From NCBI GenBank assembly GCA_964523015.1, contig CAZFXN010000017.1, positions 1 through 46,296 of the forward strand: DNA of 46,296 nt, given 5' to 3'. A program made the translations under genes and the position numbers. Position 1 is the stretch's first letter, and the number at the start of each line of letters is the position of its first letter. Below are positions 23,951 to 32,945 of the stretch, piece after piece. The notes beneath the pieces were generated by a model. The model was not told the origin of the DNA. It worked only from the letters and a program-made list of their open reading frames with translations, and made no database searches. Origin of the DNA: JAWXBT01 sp964523015. GTDB taxonomy: Bacteria > Bdellovibrionota_C > UBA2361 > J135.

Positions 23951-25383
23951 CTAAGGAGCTTGCCTCCGTCGTCCTCCGCTACCTCCTCCGCTGCCTCCAC
24001 CACTACGTCCTCCACCACCCGCCGCAACCTGCGGTTTCGGCGGACTCTGGCTCAAGAAAGAAGCGATCTCCCGAATGAGAGCGCGCTTCTTTGTCTTGTC
24101 AGTGAGTTTTTTGACCCCCTGAGGATATCCCATTGCCACCATGAGCTGGAGGACAAGGTCCTTTCTACCCACATTTTCCAAGCTCCTGATGGCAGNNNNN
24201 NNNNNTGGGGATTCTGGCACTCAGCAAACAGAGCCTTTACGCCCTGTTCGAATTTTCCGAGAATCACCCACCCATCCACAAGAAAAAGCGGCTTGGCATC
24301 TTCGAGGATCTGCCAGACACTCTTATCGAGCGGATACTGACCGGCAGTGGTGGGATCCCACTTGCCGGTCTCAACGGCCTTGGCGCAGACCCACAGGACC
24401 TGCACCATCCAGATACGGTCCTTGTCTCCAGCGAGAGCGGCCTTTTGCTCCTCGCCGTAAGCCTGCAAGATCTGAGGGAGAGTCTCTCCAGGGTGTCCAG
24501 TGACAGGCACCTTCTGAGCACTGCTCAGAAGTACAGAGAGGATCTCCACCAGTTCACGCTCCGGAAGAGCGGTGAAAAGGGGGTGACGCCCAGCTTTCGG
24601 AGCCTCAGTGAAGATCTTGATGGAGCGGTGAAGCACCATCTCCTCCTCGTCGCTTCCCTGGTACTCACCAGATGGATCGACCGATCCGGCACCAGCCGGC
24701 ATCGCCGTTCCAGAGTTCCTTGAGTATTCCCCAAGGAGCCAGAGAAAGGCCGGCCTTACATCCGGTTTTGCAGGATCACTCCTGTCAAACCACGCTTCGA
24801 TCCGCTGAGCACTGAATTCGTGCCCCTCGCTTCGAAGCTGACGAAGGATCTTGCTCATGATCGAACTGAAGGATTCGATCGGATGAGTGTTGATCTGCAG
24901 AGTACCATCAGCCGCGAGGGAGCCTCCCTGTACGAACGAACGTCGGTAGGGCCGCAAGTTCTCAAAGTTTCTGATCGCAAAACCGGTGATGGCTGCGACC
25001 AGGAGAGTGAGAGCTGCCCAGAACGCAAGGAAGGTCGTCTGGTTTGAAGAGAGCTCCAAGATGGAGATCTTTCCTGACCAGAGATCGTCCCATGTCTCAG
25101 GCCCGATGATGTAGGGACCTAGCCAAGATCCAAGAAACACCGCCGCCGCGCAGAACACGGCAAGGGCACCCCAGCACCAAGGTCCCGGGTAATGGGGCTC
25201 TACCGCTCCGAACTCCTCTTTGATCCAGGAGAGTCCGAAGAAGAGTCCCATCAGAACACACGGGACGATGATCGGGAAGAAGATGCTGGGAGTTACCACA
25301 GCATAGAAGAGGATCGAAAGGGCCACGAAAGCCACTACGACCCCGACGCGGAGACACATTCCGAGAGTCCAGTTGCGACGCAT
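23951..25383 (-). CDS. GC-rich membrane protein of unknown function, interrupted by assembly gap
   Basis: It starts at ATG 25383 with an excellent AAGGAGG 5 nt upstream (MRRNWTLGMCLRVG). Hydrophobic segments lie at about residues 10-30, 32-52, 69-92 and 116-137, then a long soluble domain runs to the gap at codon 393. Beyond the gap the sensible frame ends at 23951: helical AIRSLENVGRKDLVLQLMVA, then a Gly/Ser-rich and RRR tail. The frame that simply reads through ten Ns gives a low-complexity end stopping at 24052 and is probably wrong; the true gap must be 2 modulo 3. G+C and codon use differ sharply from all neighbours, so transfer or chimeric assembly is likely. No family is recognised. 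Confidence 0.65.
24196..24205. other. Assembly gap (10 Ns)
   Basis: Ten Ns join two contig ends inside the GC-rich gene. Ten is a common placeholder length, and frame analysis of the gene on each side argues that the real size is not ten. Confidence 0.99.
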
Positions 25384-25478
25384 GGTCGCCTCCTTGTTTG
25401 GGTTGCAGGGCACGTATGGCCCTAGAGAGAATGGAAGTTCCGATACAGTTACCGAAAACCTAAAGGTGAAACCTAAAG

Positions 25479-25489
25479 TTCCCGGCACT
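25479..25489 (-). repeat. Right arm of inverted repeat around GC-rich island
   Basis: TTCCCGGCACT matches the arm at 23721-23731 in inverse orientation. The overlapping GCACTGGG (25485-25492) also has an inverted partner CCCAGTGC at 25554-25561. The spacer 25384-25868 turns from GC-rich to AT-rich here. No gene is visible in it. Confidence 0.5.
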
Positions 25490-25868
25490 GGGAGAAAAAA
25501 ATAAGAGAAAAAATAAGAGCAAAGATAAGAGATAAAAACTCTACTTCTTTTCACCCAGTGCAGAAAAAATCTTACTTCCCATATTTGTTTTATGGAATTG
25601 CAATTTAAGTTATTTCCCTTTTTTCTCTTTCAAAATTATGGGATCAAAATTTGCAAACCAAAAGCCAAAGCATATCTTACAGAGTTACACTGCATGTAAA
25701 CGCTAATAAGTTGGCCAGAAAAAGATCAAGCGATATCCCTATTGTTATGAGTAGATTAGGGAAACTAGACACATCAATGTATTATACAGGTATTGACTTT
25801 AATTTTCAATGATTTAAGGTACTTAGTAAAAGTATTAGAAAAGATTATTTTTGGGATAACTATCGGTT

Positions 25869-26333
25869 ATGAGTGATGAGACAACCCAAGCCATAATAGA
25901 AAGGATTACAGTTCCTTACCCTCAACCTCAAGAGATCCTTGGTGGTCATAAAGTTACTACTTTCTTTGATACGATGCGGCTGACCCCAGCTGAGTTAGCG
26001 CGATTAGCTGCTCAGGCGGTTGGAGATCTTAGTGCAGGATCTTTTAACATGGCGGTTGGTATTGCCTACACCGGAGTATATTTTGCAAGTGCAGTTGCTG
26101 GCGGTAAGGAAGTTGGAATTCTTACCACTGAAGGAGAGATCTATGGCCCATCAGTAAAGGATAGAAAAATACTCCTAGTTGATGATGTCATAGTGAATGG
26201 AAAAAGAATTTTAGAAGCATCAACAAAGATAAAAGATCTAGGTGGTCAAATTGTTGGATATGCTTGCATCGTTGATCGATCTCAAGGAAGATTTAAAGAT
26301 GGTATAATTTATAGCGCCTATCAATCTAAGTAA
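25869..26333 (+). CDS. Phosphoribosyltransferase domain protein (orotate PRTase-like)
   Basis: A 154-residue type I phosphoribosyltransferase. The PRPP-binding loop LLVDDVIVNGKR is at about residues 102-113: two acidic residues after hydrophobics, then small residues. The upstream strand MAVGIAYTGVYFASAVA resembles the orotate phosphoribosyltransferase core. It is shorter than PyrE (about 200) and lacks an obvious flexible catalytic loop, so the substrate is uncertain. It could be a PyrE-like salvage enzyme. It opens the 12-gene plus-strand run, with the acyltransferase gene starting 5 bp after its stop. Confidence 0.75.
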   Translation: MSDETTQAIIERITVPYPQPQEILGGHKVTTFFDTMRLTPAELARLAAQAVGDLSAGSFNMAVGIAYTGVYFASAVAGGKEVGILTTEGEIYGPSVKDRKILLVDDVIVNGKRILEASTKIKDLGGQIVGYACIVDRSQGRFKDGIIYSAYQSK

Positions 26334-26338
26334 TTTAA

Positions 26339-27124
26339 ATGGAAGAGGTAACAGGTGTAAATAGAGGTGTAAGTAAAGCTGAGCTAGGTAAAGCCGAGCC
26401 ATCAATGACCAAGCAGCAGGCCCAGTTTACTAATCCTAAGGTTTCCGGATTTTCTCTATATAAAGAGTTGAGTGTGGGTGATGGTACTTGGATCTCACTT
26501 TTGGGTTATGAACTCTCAATGCTTCTATTTAATAATTTACCAGGAATAGTTGGATATGGTTCAAGGGCATTTTTATATCCATACCTTTTTAAAAACTGCG
26601 GAAAGCGTCCAGGGATCGGTAGAGGATTGATACTTAGACAACCAAATAAGATTACACTTGGCAAAGGAGTGCTTATTGATGATTTTGCTACGCTCGATGT
26701 GCGTGGAGATGGAGGCAGTATTACCTTAGGAGATCATGTAACTGTTGGACGATTTACAACTGTAGTTTCTAAAGATGCTAATATTGTTTTAGGTAATGGA
26801 GTGAATGTCGGCTCTTATGCACGCATTGCATCTCAATCCAAAGTAGAGATAGGTGAAAGCACCTTGATCGCAGCCTATGCCTATATTGGTCCCGGAAATC
26901 ATCAGTTGGGGGATGATTCAAAACCGATGATTGAAAAAGATATGGAAGTCAAAGGTGGAGTAAAGATTGGAGCTCATGCTTGGATCGGTGCACGGGCAAC
27001 TATACTTGATGGTGTAACAATAGGAGCACGAGCTATCATAGGAGCTCATTCCTTAGTTAAGGATGATGTGCCAGATGGCGCAATTGCGGTTGGTTCTCCA
27101 GCAAAAATAATTAAGAAAATTTAA
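26339..27124 (+). CDS. Left-handed beta-helix acyltransferase
   Basis: A 261-residue hexapeptide-repeat transferase, probably acetylating a sugar or surface polysaccharide. After an N-terminal region of about 95 residues with a hydrophobic patch, isoleucine-rich hexapeptide turns run from about 100 to 250 (LGKGVLIDDFATLDVRG, LGDHVTVGRFTTVV, IGAHAWIGARATILDGVTIG). The C-terminal GAHSLVKDDVPDGAIAVGSPAKII is the classic end of maltose/galactoside O-acetyltransferase-like enzymes. A catalytic His may lie in GNHQLGDD. It starts 5 bp after the PRTase stop and ends 7 bp before the next gene. Confidence 0.88.
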   Translation: MEEVTGVNRGVSKAELGKAEPSMTKQQAQFTNPKVSGFSLYKELSVGDGTWISLLGYELSMLLFNNLPGIVGYGSRAFLYPYLFKNCGKRPGIGRGLILRQPNKITLGKGVLIDDFATLDVRGDGGSITLGDHVTVGRFTTVVSKDANIVLGNGVNVGSYARIASQSKVEIGESTLIAAYAYIGPGNHQLGDDSKPMIEKDMEVKGGVKIGAHAWIGARATILDGVTIGARAIIGAHSLVKDDVPDGAIAVGSPAKIIKKI

Positions 27125-27131
27125 TTTATTA

Positions 27132-28181
27132 ATGAAACCTGTCAAAAAAAAACCTGGCAAAAAAAGCGGCCTAATATATTTAGTGACTACAGTTATCCTG
27201 ACAGCTTCGGTGATTGTGTTACTTATCACAAAAGGAAACCAAGATCAGGATTTTCCAAAATTACCAATCGGGGAATATGCCGGAACTGTACAAGGACTTT
27301 TTTTAAGAGATAGTGGTAGTGAGGATGGTAGTAAGGAAGGTAGCAAAGATAGTATCGAACAAAGTGTCCCAATTTACATAGAAGTTAAAGAGAATATCTT
27401 AGTAACCCTCTTAAGAGATGGTTGGATGCCAGCAGTAAAAGAGATAAGTAAGTCAGACAAACAAGGACCCCTTGAATTAAGAGGTTCTGAAGCAAGATTA
27501 AGGTTTTCTGGGTCAATGAAAGAGGAAGGTAAGTTTGAAGGGGTGGTTTATAATTTAGATCACAATACTAAGGGTAGCTGGAGTCTTTCAGCTTTAGATC
27601 TTAAAGAGGGACTCCCATTAACCCAGGAAAGAAAAAATGAAATAGCAAGAGTACTTCTATTAAGGGATGAGCTCTCTTTAGTTGAAGATCAGATTGATGA
27701 TGTAGATGCTGAAATCCAAAAACAGATCGTTGCTGTTAAGAAGTTTGAAGAATTTGTCAGTGATGGAACAACTTTACAGCAGAGAACTAAAGAGAAGTAC
27801 GAAAGAGCCGTGGCGATATATGAGAGCGAGAATAAGATCTTTAATAAGAAAAAGAAAGAAGCTAGAGAGCTAGCTAAGCAGCTTGCGTTATCCGAACGTG
27901 TTACAGAATCAGGGAACTTGGTTTCTCTTTCCAGAAAAACTATTGAGCGTGAAAATAGATGGCTCGACTCAATGTTTGAGACGAGCTCAACTAAGACCCC
28001 CTCTTATGATTTTGATTCTGAAGTAGAGCGTGCAAAAAAAATCATCATGTTAAGAGGTAAATTACAGATCATTAAGGCTACAAAGATTAATGAAGTGGCA
28101 GTAGATGACTCAAGAGGAAGGCTAAGAGATGGTACACCTAAAACGGGCCCAGTAGGAAGTATCTGGGAGATGCTGCAATGA
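27132..28181 (+). CDS. Membrane-anchored coiled-coil protein, unknown (system component)
   Basis: A 349-residue protein with a very basic start (KPVKKKPGKKSG) and a single transmembrane helix at about 13-35, so the bulk is periplasmic. A beta-like region follows to about residue 160, then charged helices at about 170-260 with heptad character (coiled coil), then a tail ending GPVGSIWEML. No enzyme motif is visible. Its TGA overlaps the next ATG (ATGA), which ties it to the downstream membrane cluster. I do not recognise a family. Confidence 0.75.
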   Translation: MKPVKKKPGKKSGLIYLVTTVILTASVIVLLITKGNQDQDFPKLPIGEYAGTVQGLFLRDSGSEDGSKEGSKDSIEQSVPIYIEVKENILVTLLRDGWMPAVKEISKSDKQGPLELRGSEARLRFSGSMKEEGKFEGVVYNLDHNTKGSWSLSALDLKEGLPLTQERKNEIARVLLLRDELSLVEDQIDDVDAEIQKQIVAVKKFEEFVSDGTTLQQRTKEKYERAVAIYESENKIFNKKKKEARELAKQLALSERVTESGNLVSLSRKTIERENRWLDSMFETSSTKTPSYDFDSEVERAKKIIMLRGKLQIIKATKINEVAVDDSRGRLRDGTPKTGPVGSIWEMLQ

Positions 28182-29107
28182 TTAGAACTGCTTTCATAAT
28201 TTTGAATTTAATATTTCTGAGCTTTTCAGTGCACGCTGAACAGAACAGTAATGTTACGATCGTTGGTGCGACAATTGACATAAATTTTATACCAAAATCG
28301 ACTTATATTTTAGTGACTAATGCTACTGGTAAAACAAAAAAAATTGATACTGTTTTAGTTAAGTTAACTAGCGATACTCAATCCGAAGGTACTTTAAGTA
28401 GGTATTTAATTGGAGGTGAGCTGAGTGAATATGTAGATGGTGATCAGTATAGTATTCTTATCTTTGGTGAGAATGGTGCTTATGATTTTGTGGCTCCGAA
28501 AATTGTGGCTCCGAAAATTGTGGCTCCAGAGATTCAAGATCCAAGACAAAGCTCTATAGACGAACTCCATGCCCTTGTTCTTGTAAAAAGAGCTACTCTA
28601 TCTAGCCGAACTCAGCAATTAGATGATCATACTTTAACTTTAAAAAAATTAAGGGTCAGTGCTGCTGAGGTCACTGAAATTGGAAAAATAATAGAAATTG
28701 AAGAGGAGACTAAGCGAGTAAAAGAATCATCTGATTCTCTGCAAGGTGATATCGATACTCTGAGAACAGTATTACAATCAGTTAAATCAGTTCCTCAGCC
28801 TTACAAATTTGAACAGAGAAAATCACAACTAACAGGACAGTTAACAGAGATGGCTCAAGCTGCAGTGCAAGCGGAGCAGGGTGTTTCTAGTAGAAAGCGA
28901 TCTGGTACAGCCGATCTAGATAAGAAGCTATCTTTAATTGATAGTACCAGATTTGAGGATCTTGAGGAGCTTGAGAGAGAATATAATGCCCTAACTGGTG
29001 GTGTTGTTTCAGAAGGGGATGGATCTGAGATCGTTCCAGATCGTAGGGATGAAATCGGGAACTCTCCTGTTTCTGCTGATGATTATTTCTCACTCTCTGA
29101 AGGGTAA
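28178..29107 (+). CDS. Secreted coiled-coil protein with VAPKI repeats, unknown (system component)
   Basis: A 309-residue exported protein with a signal peptide of about 21 residues ending in VHAEQ. A beta-rich domain of about 90 residues follows. A threefold VAP(K/E)I repeat (15-bp DNA units near 28493-28535) acts as a hinge, and long charged helices of coiled-coil type run from about 130 to 270. The domain plan resembles that of the preceding gene: beta domain then coiled coil. It is translationally coupled to that gene by ATGA. The next gene starts 57 bp downstream. Function is unknown; a periplasmic partner of the membrane complex is inferred. Confidence 0.72.
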   Translation: MIRTAFIILNLIFLSFSVHAEQNSNVTIVGATIDINFIPKSTYILVTNATGKTKKIDTVLVKLTSDTQSEGTLSRYLIGGELSEYVDGDQYSILIFGENGAYDFVAPKIVAPKIVAPEIQDPRQSSIDELHALVLVKRATLSSRTQQLDDHTLTLKKLRVSAAEVTEIGKIIEIEEETKRVKESSDSLQGDIDTLRTVLQSVKSVPQPYKFEQRKSQLTGQLTEMAQAAVQAEQGVSSRKRSGTADLDKKLSLIDSTRFEDLEELEREYNALTGGVVSEGDGSEIVPDRRDEIGNSPVSADDYFSLSEG

Positions 29108-29164
29108 GGACTTTTTCCTCACTTTTCAAAAAGCCTCTCTTTTATTACGCTATGCGATAACTAT

Positions 29165-29467
29165 ATGCAGAATGATCTAACAAACAACTCTCCCAAACTT
29201 TTATCTACTCTAACTGATCAAGTAGCAGACGGAATTGTAAAGCGAGGACTTGCTGTCCCCGCTATTTTTCTTTTAGAGATGAATAAGCCATTAGCCGGAC
29301 TTTTTAGAGAGGGTGCTTCAATAGCAGCGCCACTACTGTCCCCGCTATTTTTATCTATTGTTGGCTCTAAATTTTTAAAAGAGGCTACAAGTATACTTGG
29401 AACAAAAGATGGAATTGAATCTTTGATCAAAGAGATCGAAGCTAGGGAGGCAATTGATGGGCATTGA
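29165..29467 (+). CDS. Small hydrophobic protein of DUF6754/MutL-like cluster
   Basis: A 100-residue protein with an amphipathic start, a segment GLAVPAIFLLEMNKPLAGL and a hydrophobic helix ASIAAPLLSPLFLSIVG, then a charged helix. From memory, short proteins with a '(G/L)(x)xPAIfxLE..KPL' core sit beside DUF6754 genes in many phyla, and this one fits. It overlaps the next gene by 11 bp. It is likely a small membrane-associated subunit; the role is unknown. Confidence 0.7.
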   Translation: MQNDLTNNSPKLLSTLTDQVADGIVKRGLAVPAIFLLEMNKPLAGLFREGASIAAPLLSPLFLSIVGSKFLKEATSILGTKDGIESLIKEIEAREAIDGH

Positions 29468-30284
29468 ACACGCCTCTCCAGCGATGATTTTAATTTTGCT
29501 AATTTTAGCTGGCCCACTTTTTTACTTTATTCGTAAAGCAATCAAGGGACATCAATTTTTTGTTAGAAAAATTGCTGGTATTGATGCGATTAATCAAGCC
29601 ATTGGTAGATCGGCTGAGCTTGGACGACCAGTTTCTTTTTGTACCGGCCTTACTAATATTAGCCCGACTCTATATGCAGTTTTAGGAGTTTTATTTCACG
29701 TTGCTAGACGGTGTGCGATCTACAGAAATAAATTGATACTTCCACAGAATCAACCTGATGTTATGGCCATAGCAGAATCGGTCATGAAGGACGCTTATAG
29801 GATTGAGGGACGATTACATGAGTTTGATCCAAGTAATATAATTTACCTATCTGATGAGCAGTTTGCCTTTGCCTCTGGATACATGGGTACGATTCATAGA
29901 GAAAAAGTAGCTAGCGCATTTCTATTTGGATACTTTGCCGCTGAATCATTAATATTAGCCGAAGCTGGACAGCAGATTGGCGCGATGCAAGTCGCTGCCA
30001 GTGTAAGTCCAGAGCAGGTTCCATTTTTTATTACTTCATGTGATTACACGTTAATTGGCGAGGAGCTTTTTGCAGCAGCAGCTTATCTAACTAGAGAGCC
30101 TGTTCAGATGGGAAGCCTCTACGCTCAAGATCGGGTTAAGATTGTTATCTTTGGTTTGATTATTGTTGGCGTTCTAATTGCAACTGCTAATACTATTTTT
30201 CCAGAGGTTAATTGGATTAATATAGATACAATTATTCGTGCACCTTGGCAGGATGTTAAAGCATGGCTTGTGGGTGGCTCATGA
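29457..30284 (+). CDS. DUF6754-family membrane protein
   Basis: A 275-residue membrane protein. It has an N-terminal helix (about 8-25), then a conserved cytoplasmic region with IDAINQAIGRSAELGRPVSF, matching my memory of the DUF6754 signature. Further conserved stretches are LSDEQFAFASGYMG and FGYFAAESLILAEAGQQIGAMQVA. A C-terminal transmembrane helix spans about 228-245. I chose ATG 29457 because GGAGG stands 6 nt upstream; a TTG one codon earlier has poorer spacing. It overlaps genes on both sides (11 and 4 bp). No activity is known for the family. Confidence 0.8.
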   Translation: MGIEHASPAMILILLILAGPLFYFIRKAIKGHQFFVRKIAGIDAINQAIGRSAELGRPVSFCTGLTNISPTLYAVLGVLFHVARRCAIYRNKLILPQNQPDVMAIAESVMKDAYRIEGRLHEFDPSNIIYLSDEQFAFASGYMGTIHREKVASAFLFGYFAAESLILAEAGQQIGAMQVAASVSPEQVPFFITSCDYTLIGEELFAAAAYLTREPVQMGSLYAQDRVKIVIFGLIIVGVLIATANTIFPEVNWINIDTIIRAPWQDVKAWLVGGS

Positions 30285-31333
30285 ATTATCGAAAAGCTTT
30301 AATTACATTTTTTACATTTCTTGGAGGAATTTATTTCTTCTTAGAATTTGTGTTACCTGAAAAGTTACCAGAAGCCCTTGGTGGTTATGTCTTTGGAATG
30401 TTTCATTCAGAGATTAGTAATGGGTTTATTGCAATTGGTGCAGTTGCATTTGCTTTAGGATTGATAAATCTTTTTTATGTTCATGGTTCAAAAATTATTT
30501 TTAAAAGAAAAGGTGCACTTAATAGCATCGCTCTTTTAGTCAGCTTACTTTTAATGGCCTACCTTACCCTTAATGAGTGGATTTCATCAGAGCAAGTGAA
30601 TACTAGATCTGCGGATCTTCGTAATTTAGCAGCGTTTTCTGAGCGAATAAAAGGAGATGCAGAAAAGTCAGATTATGAAGGGCTAAGTGTTACTGAAAGA
30701 GTCGTATTTCTAAATGACGCTTTAAAGATTGAACTTAGCAAAGTACAAGCGGTGCTAGATAATAGAGAATCTGCGATGCCAAATTTTCTTTATGAAGATT
30801 TAACAACTAATCTAGCCGTAGTTACAGATAAAGCAGAAAAAATTAATAAGGTAATAAATAACGGATCTGTTTTTACTGATTTCACAATCTTAACTGATCT
30901 ATCAACCGCCCTAAATATTTTAGCTCCATCCTTTTATAAAATTAATGAGACTTCCTATCGAACTTCAACAGAGAAGCTAACTTATGATTTTGTGTATGAG
31001 GGATTCTTTGTCCCACTTGGATCAGCGATGTTTTCTCTATTGGGATTTTATATTATTTCGGCAGGATATCGGGCTTTTAGAATTCGAAGTACTGAGAGTG
31101 CTTTAATGATGATCGCAGCGGTTATAGTTATGTTGGGGCAGATTCCTTTCTATATCTATATTTGGAATGGATTACCTGAAGTAAGATTATGGCTTTTAGA
31201 GTATCCAAGTGCTGCTGCATTTCGAGCTGTTAAGTTTGGTGCAGCAATAGCTGGTCTATATATGGCTGTTAGAATGTGGTTCTCCATAGAGAGCTCTTCC
31301 TTTATTGAAGAAGGGAAGGAGGGACCACAGTGA
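30281..31333 (+). CDS. Multi-pass membrane protein, unknown (system component)
   Basis: A 350-residue membrane protein with helices at about 8-25, 45-65, 75-92, then a soluble periplasmic or cytoplasmic stretch of about 140 residues with helical character. Further helices lie at about 245-262, 275-295 and 312-335. The ATG at 30281 overlaps the upstream stop (ATGA); an in-frame ATG 18 bp earlier would cut deeper into the previous gene and has no better binding site. The stop overlaps the next GTG start. Such coupling on both sides suggests fixed stoichiometry with its neighbours. Confidence 0.75.
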   Translation: MNYRKALITFFTFLGGIYFFLEFVLPEKLPEALGGYVFGMFHSEISNGFIAIGAVAFALGLINLFYVHGSKIIFKRKGALNSIALLVSLLLMAYLTLNEWISSEQVNTRSADLRNLAAFSERIKGDAEKSDYEGLSVTERVVFLNDALKIELSKVQAVLDNRESAMPNFLYEDLTTNLAVVTDKAEKINKVINNGSVFTDFTILTDLSTALNILAPSFYKINETSYRTSTEKLTYDFVYEGFFVPLGSAMFSLLGFYIISAGYRAFRIRSTESALMMIAAVIVMLGQIPFYIYIWNGLPEVRLWLLEYPSAAAFRAVKFGAAIAGLYMAVRMWFSIESSSFIEEGKEGPQ

Positions 31334-32226
31334 AAAGTAGATCGAAACTTAGATCCCTTTTGAATTTAGATCGTCGGGTAATATTTTTATTTGTGCTTTT
31401 AGCCTTAGCCTGGCCTCTTTTAAATAAGTATACTATTCGTCCTGCCCGGATGAAATCTGCTGATAAATTATTTAAAATAGTAGATGAGTTAAAGCCGGAG
31501 AAAGGGAAGGTAGCCTTTGTTGCCTTTGATTTTGGTCCTAACACCAAAGCTGAAAATGCATCACAAGCTCAGGTTGTTGTTGAGCATCTGATGAGAAAGA
31601 GAATTCCAATTATACTATTTTCACAATATGTCTTGGCTGATCCATTTTTAAAATCCATCCCTGAGAAAATTAAGCTATCACTTGAGTCAGAATTTCCTGA
31701 AGAAAAATGGGAATACGGTAAGGATTGGGTAAATTTAGGATACCGCCCTGGTAGTGCTTTGATTATTCAGTCTATCCCAAAGTCAACCAACCTTGCCGAA
31801 ACATTTATAATTGACGCATTTTCTACTCCATTAAAGGAGTTGCCGATCTTTAAAGAGAAATTAACTTTAAAGAACATTACACTTTTATTTCAGGTTACTG
31901 GACTCGTTGGTACATTTGATAGCTACGTTCAGTTTTTCCAAACAAAAGATTATCGTCCCCAATTTAGTCACGGCTGTACATCGATTACCATTCCAGAAGC
32001 TTATATCTATCTTGATTCTGGACAATTAAATGGACTTTTGGAGGGGATCGCAGGTGCTGCCTGGTATTCATATCGTTTATCTGATGAGTATAAAGCGAGA
32101 GAGGAAGATGATGCGGTACTCATTAATACTGGCCTTGGAATCGCCCATCTCCTTTTAATCGGACTAATAATTTTAGGAAATATATCCGGGCTTATATCTA
32201 AGAGAATAGAGAGGGTTGCAACGTGA
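31330..32226 (+). CDS. Bitopic/tail-anchored membrane protein, unknown (system component)
   Basis: A 298-residue protein with an N-terminal transmembrane helix (about 17-33) and a second at about 268-285. Between them lies an alpha/beta domain (KVAFVAFDFGPNTKAENASQ, RKRIPIILFSQYVL, GYRPGSALIIQSI) that alternates strands and helices like a Rossmann-type or surface-binding module facing one side of the membrane. It starts with GTG overlapping the upstream stop (GTGA) and its own end overlaps the next GTG in the same way. The fold is inferred; the family is unrecognised beyond this cluster. Confidence 0.75.
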   Translation: MKSRSKLRSLLNLDRRVIFLFVLLALAWPLLNKYTIRPARMKSADKLFKIVDELKPEKGKVAFVAFDFGPNTKAENASQAQVVVEHLMRKRIPIILFSQYVLADPFLKSIPEKIKLSLESEFPEEKWEYGKDWVNLGYRPGSALIIQSIPKSTNLAETFIIDAFSTPLKELPIFKEKLTLKNITLLFQVTGLVGTFDSYVQFFQTKDYRPQFSHGCTSITIPEAYIYLDSGQLNGLLEGIAGAAWYSYRLSDEYKAREEDDAVLINTGLGIAHLLLIGLIILGNISGLISKRIERVAT

Positions 32227-32945
32227 CTAACCAAACCCTAATTTTATGGACAACTATAATGGGAGGAGTTTGCACCCTTTCAATCTTTAGCTTTTTAATT
32301 AAAGAAAACCCATTTTACCGTGTCTTTGAACATATATTTATCGGGATTGCTGCAGGACTAGGGGCGATTCAAGGATTTAGATACTTTCTTTGGCCCCAAA
32401 TATTAGTGCCACTTTTTGGATTAAACATAGTTCAGTATCCTGATGGATCTTTTTCAGGTGAATATAATCCTTATGTTTTACTTTATATTGCTCCACTTTT
32501 ATTTGGTTTGCTTTATTATTTTATCTACTCAAAGAAACATGGCTGGCTTGCAAAGTTAGTAATCGGGTTTTCATTAGGGGCATCAGCTGGCTTGTCCTTT
32601 AAAGGATTTTTTGCCGAGATGCTGCCACAGCTATCTAGTAGTTTTAAATCTTTAGTTGTTATGGCTAATGGTACGATTGATTGGGCTTCAAGTTTGTCCA
32701 ATATGCTCTTTGTTTTCACTCTGTTGGCGGTCATGTACTATTTCTTTTTCTCTATTAAAGCGGAGAGTGCCACAGCCAAAAAGTTTTCCGCCTCTGGTCG
32801 GTGGCTTATGATGGTCTGTTTTGGATCCTTTTTTGGTTCAACTGTAATGGCTAGATTAGCTCTCTTAGTTGAGCGACTTCAATTTTTACTTATTGATTGG
32901 GCTTCCGCTATAAAAACTCTATTTTCCTTTGGTCCCCCAGCATGA
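32223..32945 (+). CDS. Multi-pass membrane protein, unknown (system component)
   Basis: A 240-residue protein with about six hydrophobic helices (near 5-22, 35-55, 78-98, 108-128, 155-178, 190-212). No catalytic residues stand out. The GTG start overlaps the previous stop by 4 bp, and the stop overlaps the ATG of the MutL-type ATPase by 4 bp. Its place directly before the ATPase suggests a membrane docking subunit, but that is inference from gene order only. Confidence 0.72.
   Translation: MTNQTLILWTTIMGGVCTLSIFSFLIKENPFYRVFEHIFIGIAAGLGAIQGFRYFLWPQILVPLFGLNIVQYPDGSFSGEYNPYVLLYIAPLLFGLLYYFIYSKKHGWLAKLVIGFSLGASAGLSFKGFFAEMLPQLSSSFKSLVVMANGTIDWASSLSNMLFVFTLLAVMYYFFFSIKAESATAKKFSASGRWLMMVCFGSFFGSTVMARLALLVERLQFLLIDWASAIKTLFSFGPPA

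Noticed and set aside
24052..25554. A 500-residue version of the GC-rich membrane protein
   Set aside because: The first 57 residues lie upstream of the ATG with AAGGAGG and look non-coding, and the end depends on reading ten placeholder Ns as real bases.
29457..30284. Possible pilus or flagellar component
   Set aside because: No prepilin site, no secretion ATPase motif and no flagellar neighbours; the DUF6754-like signature explains it better.
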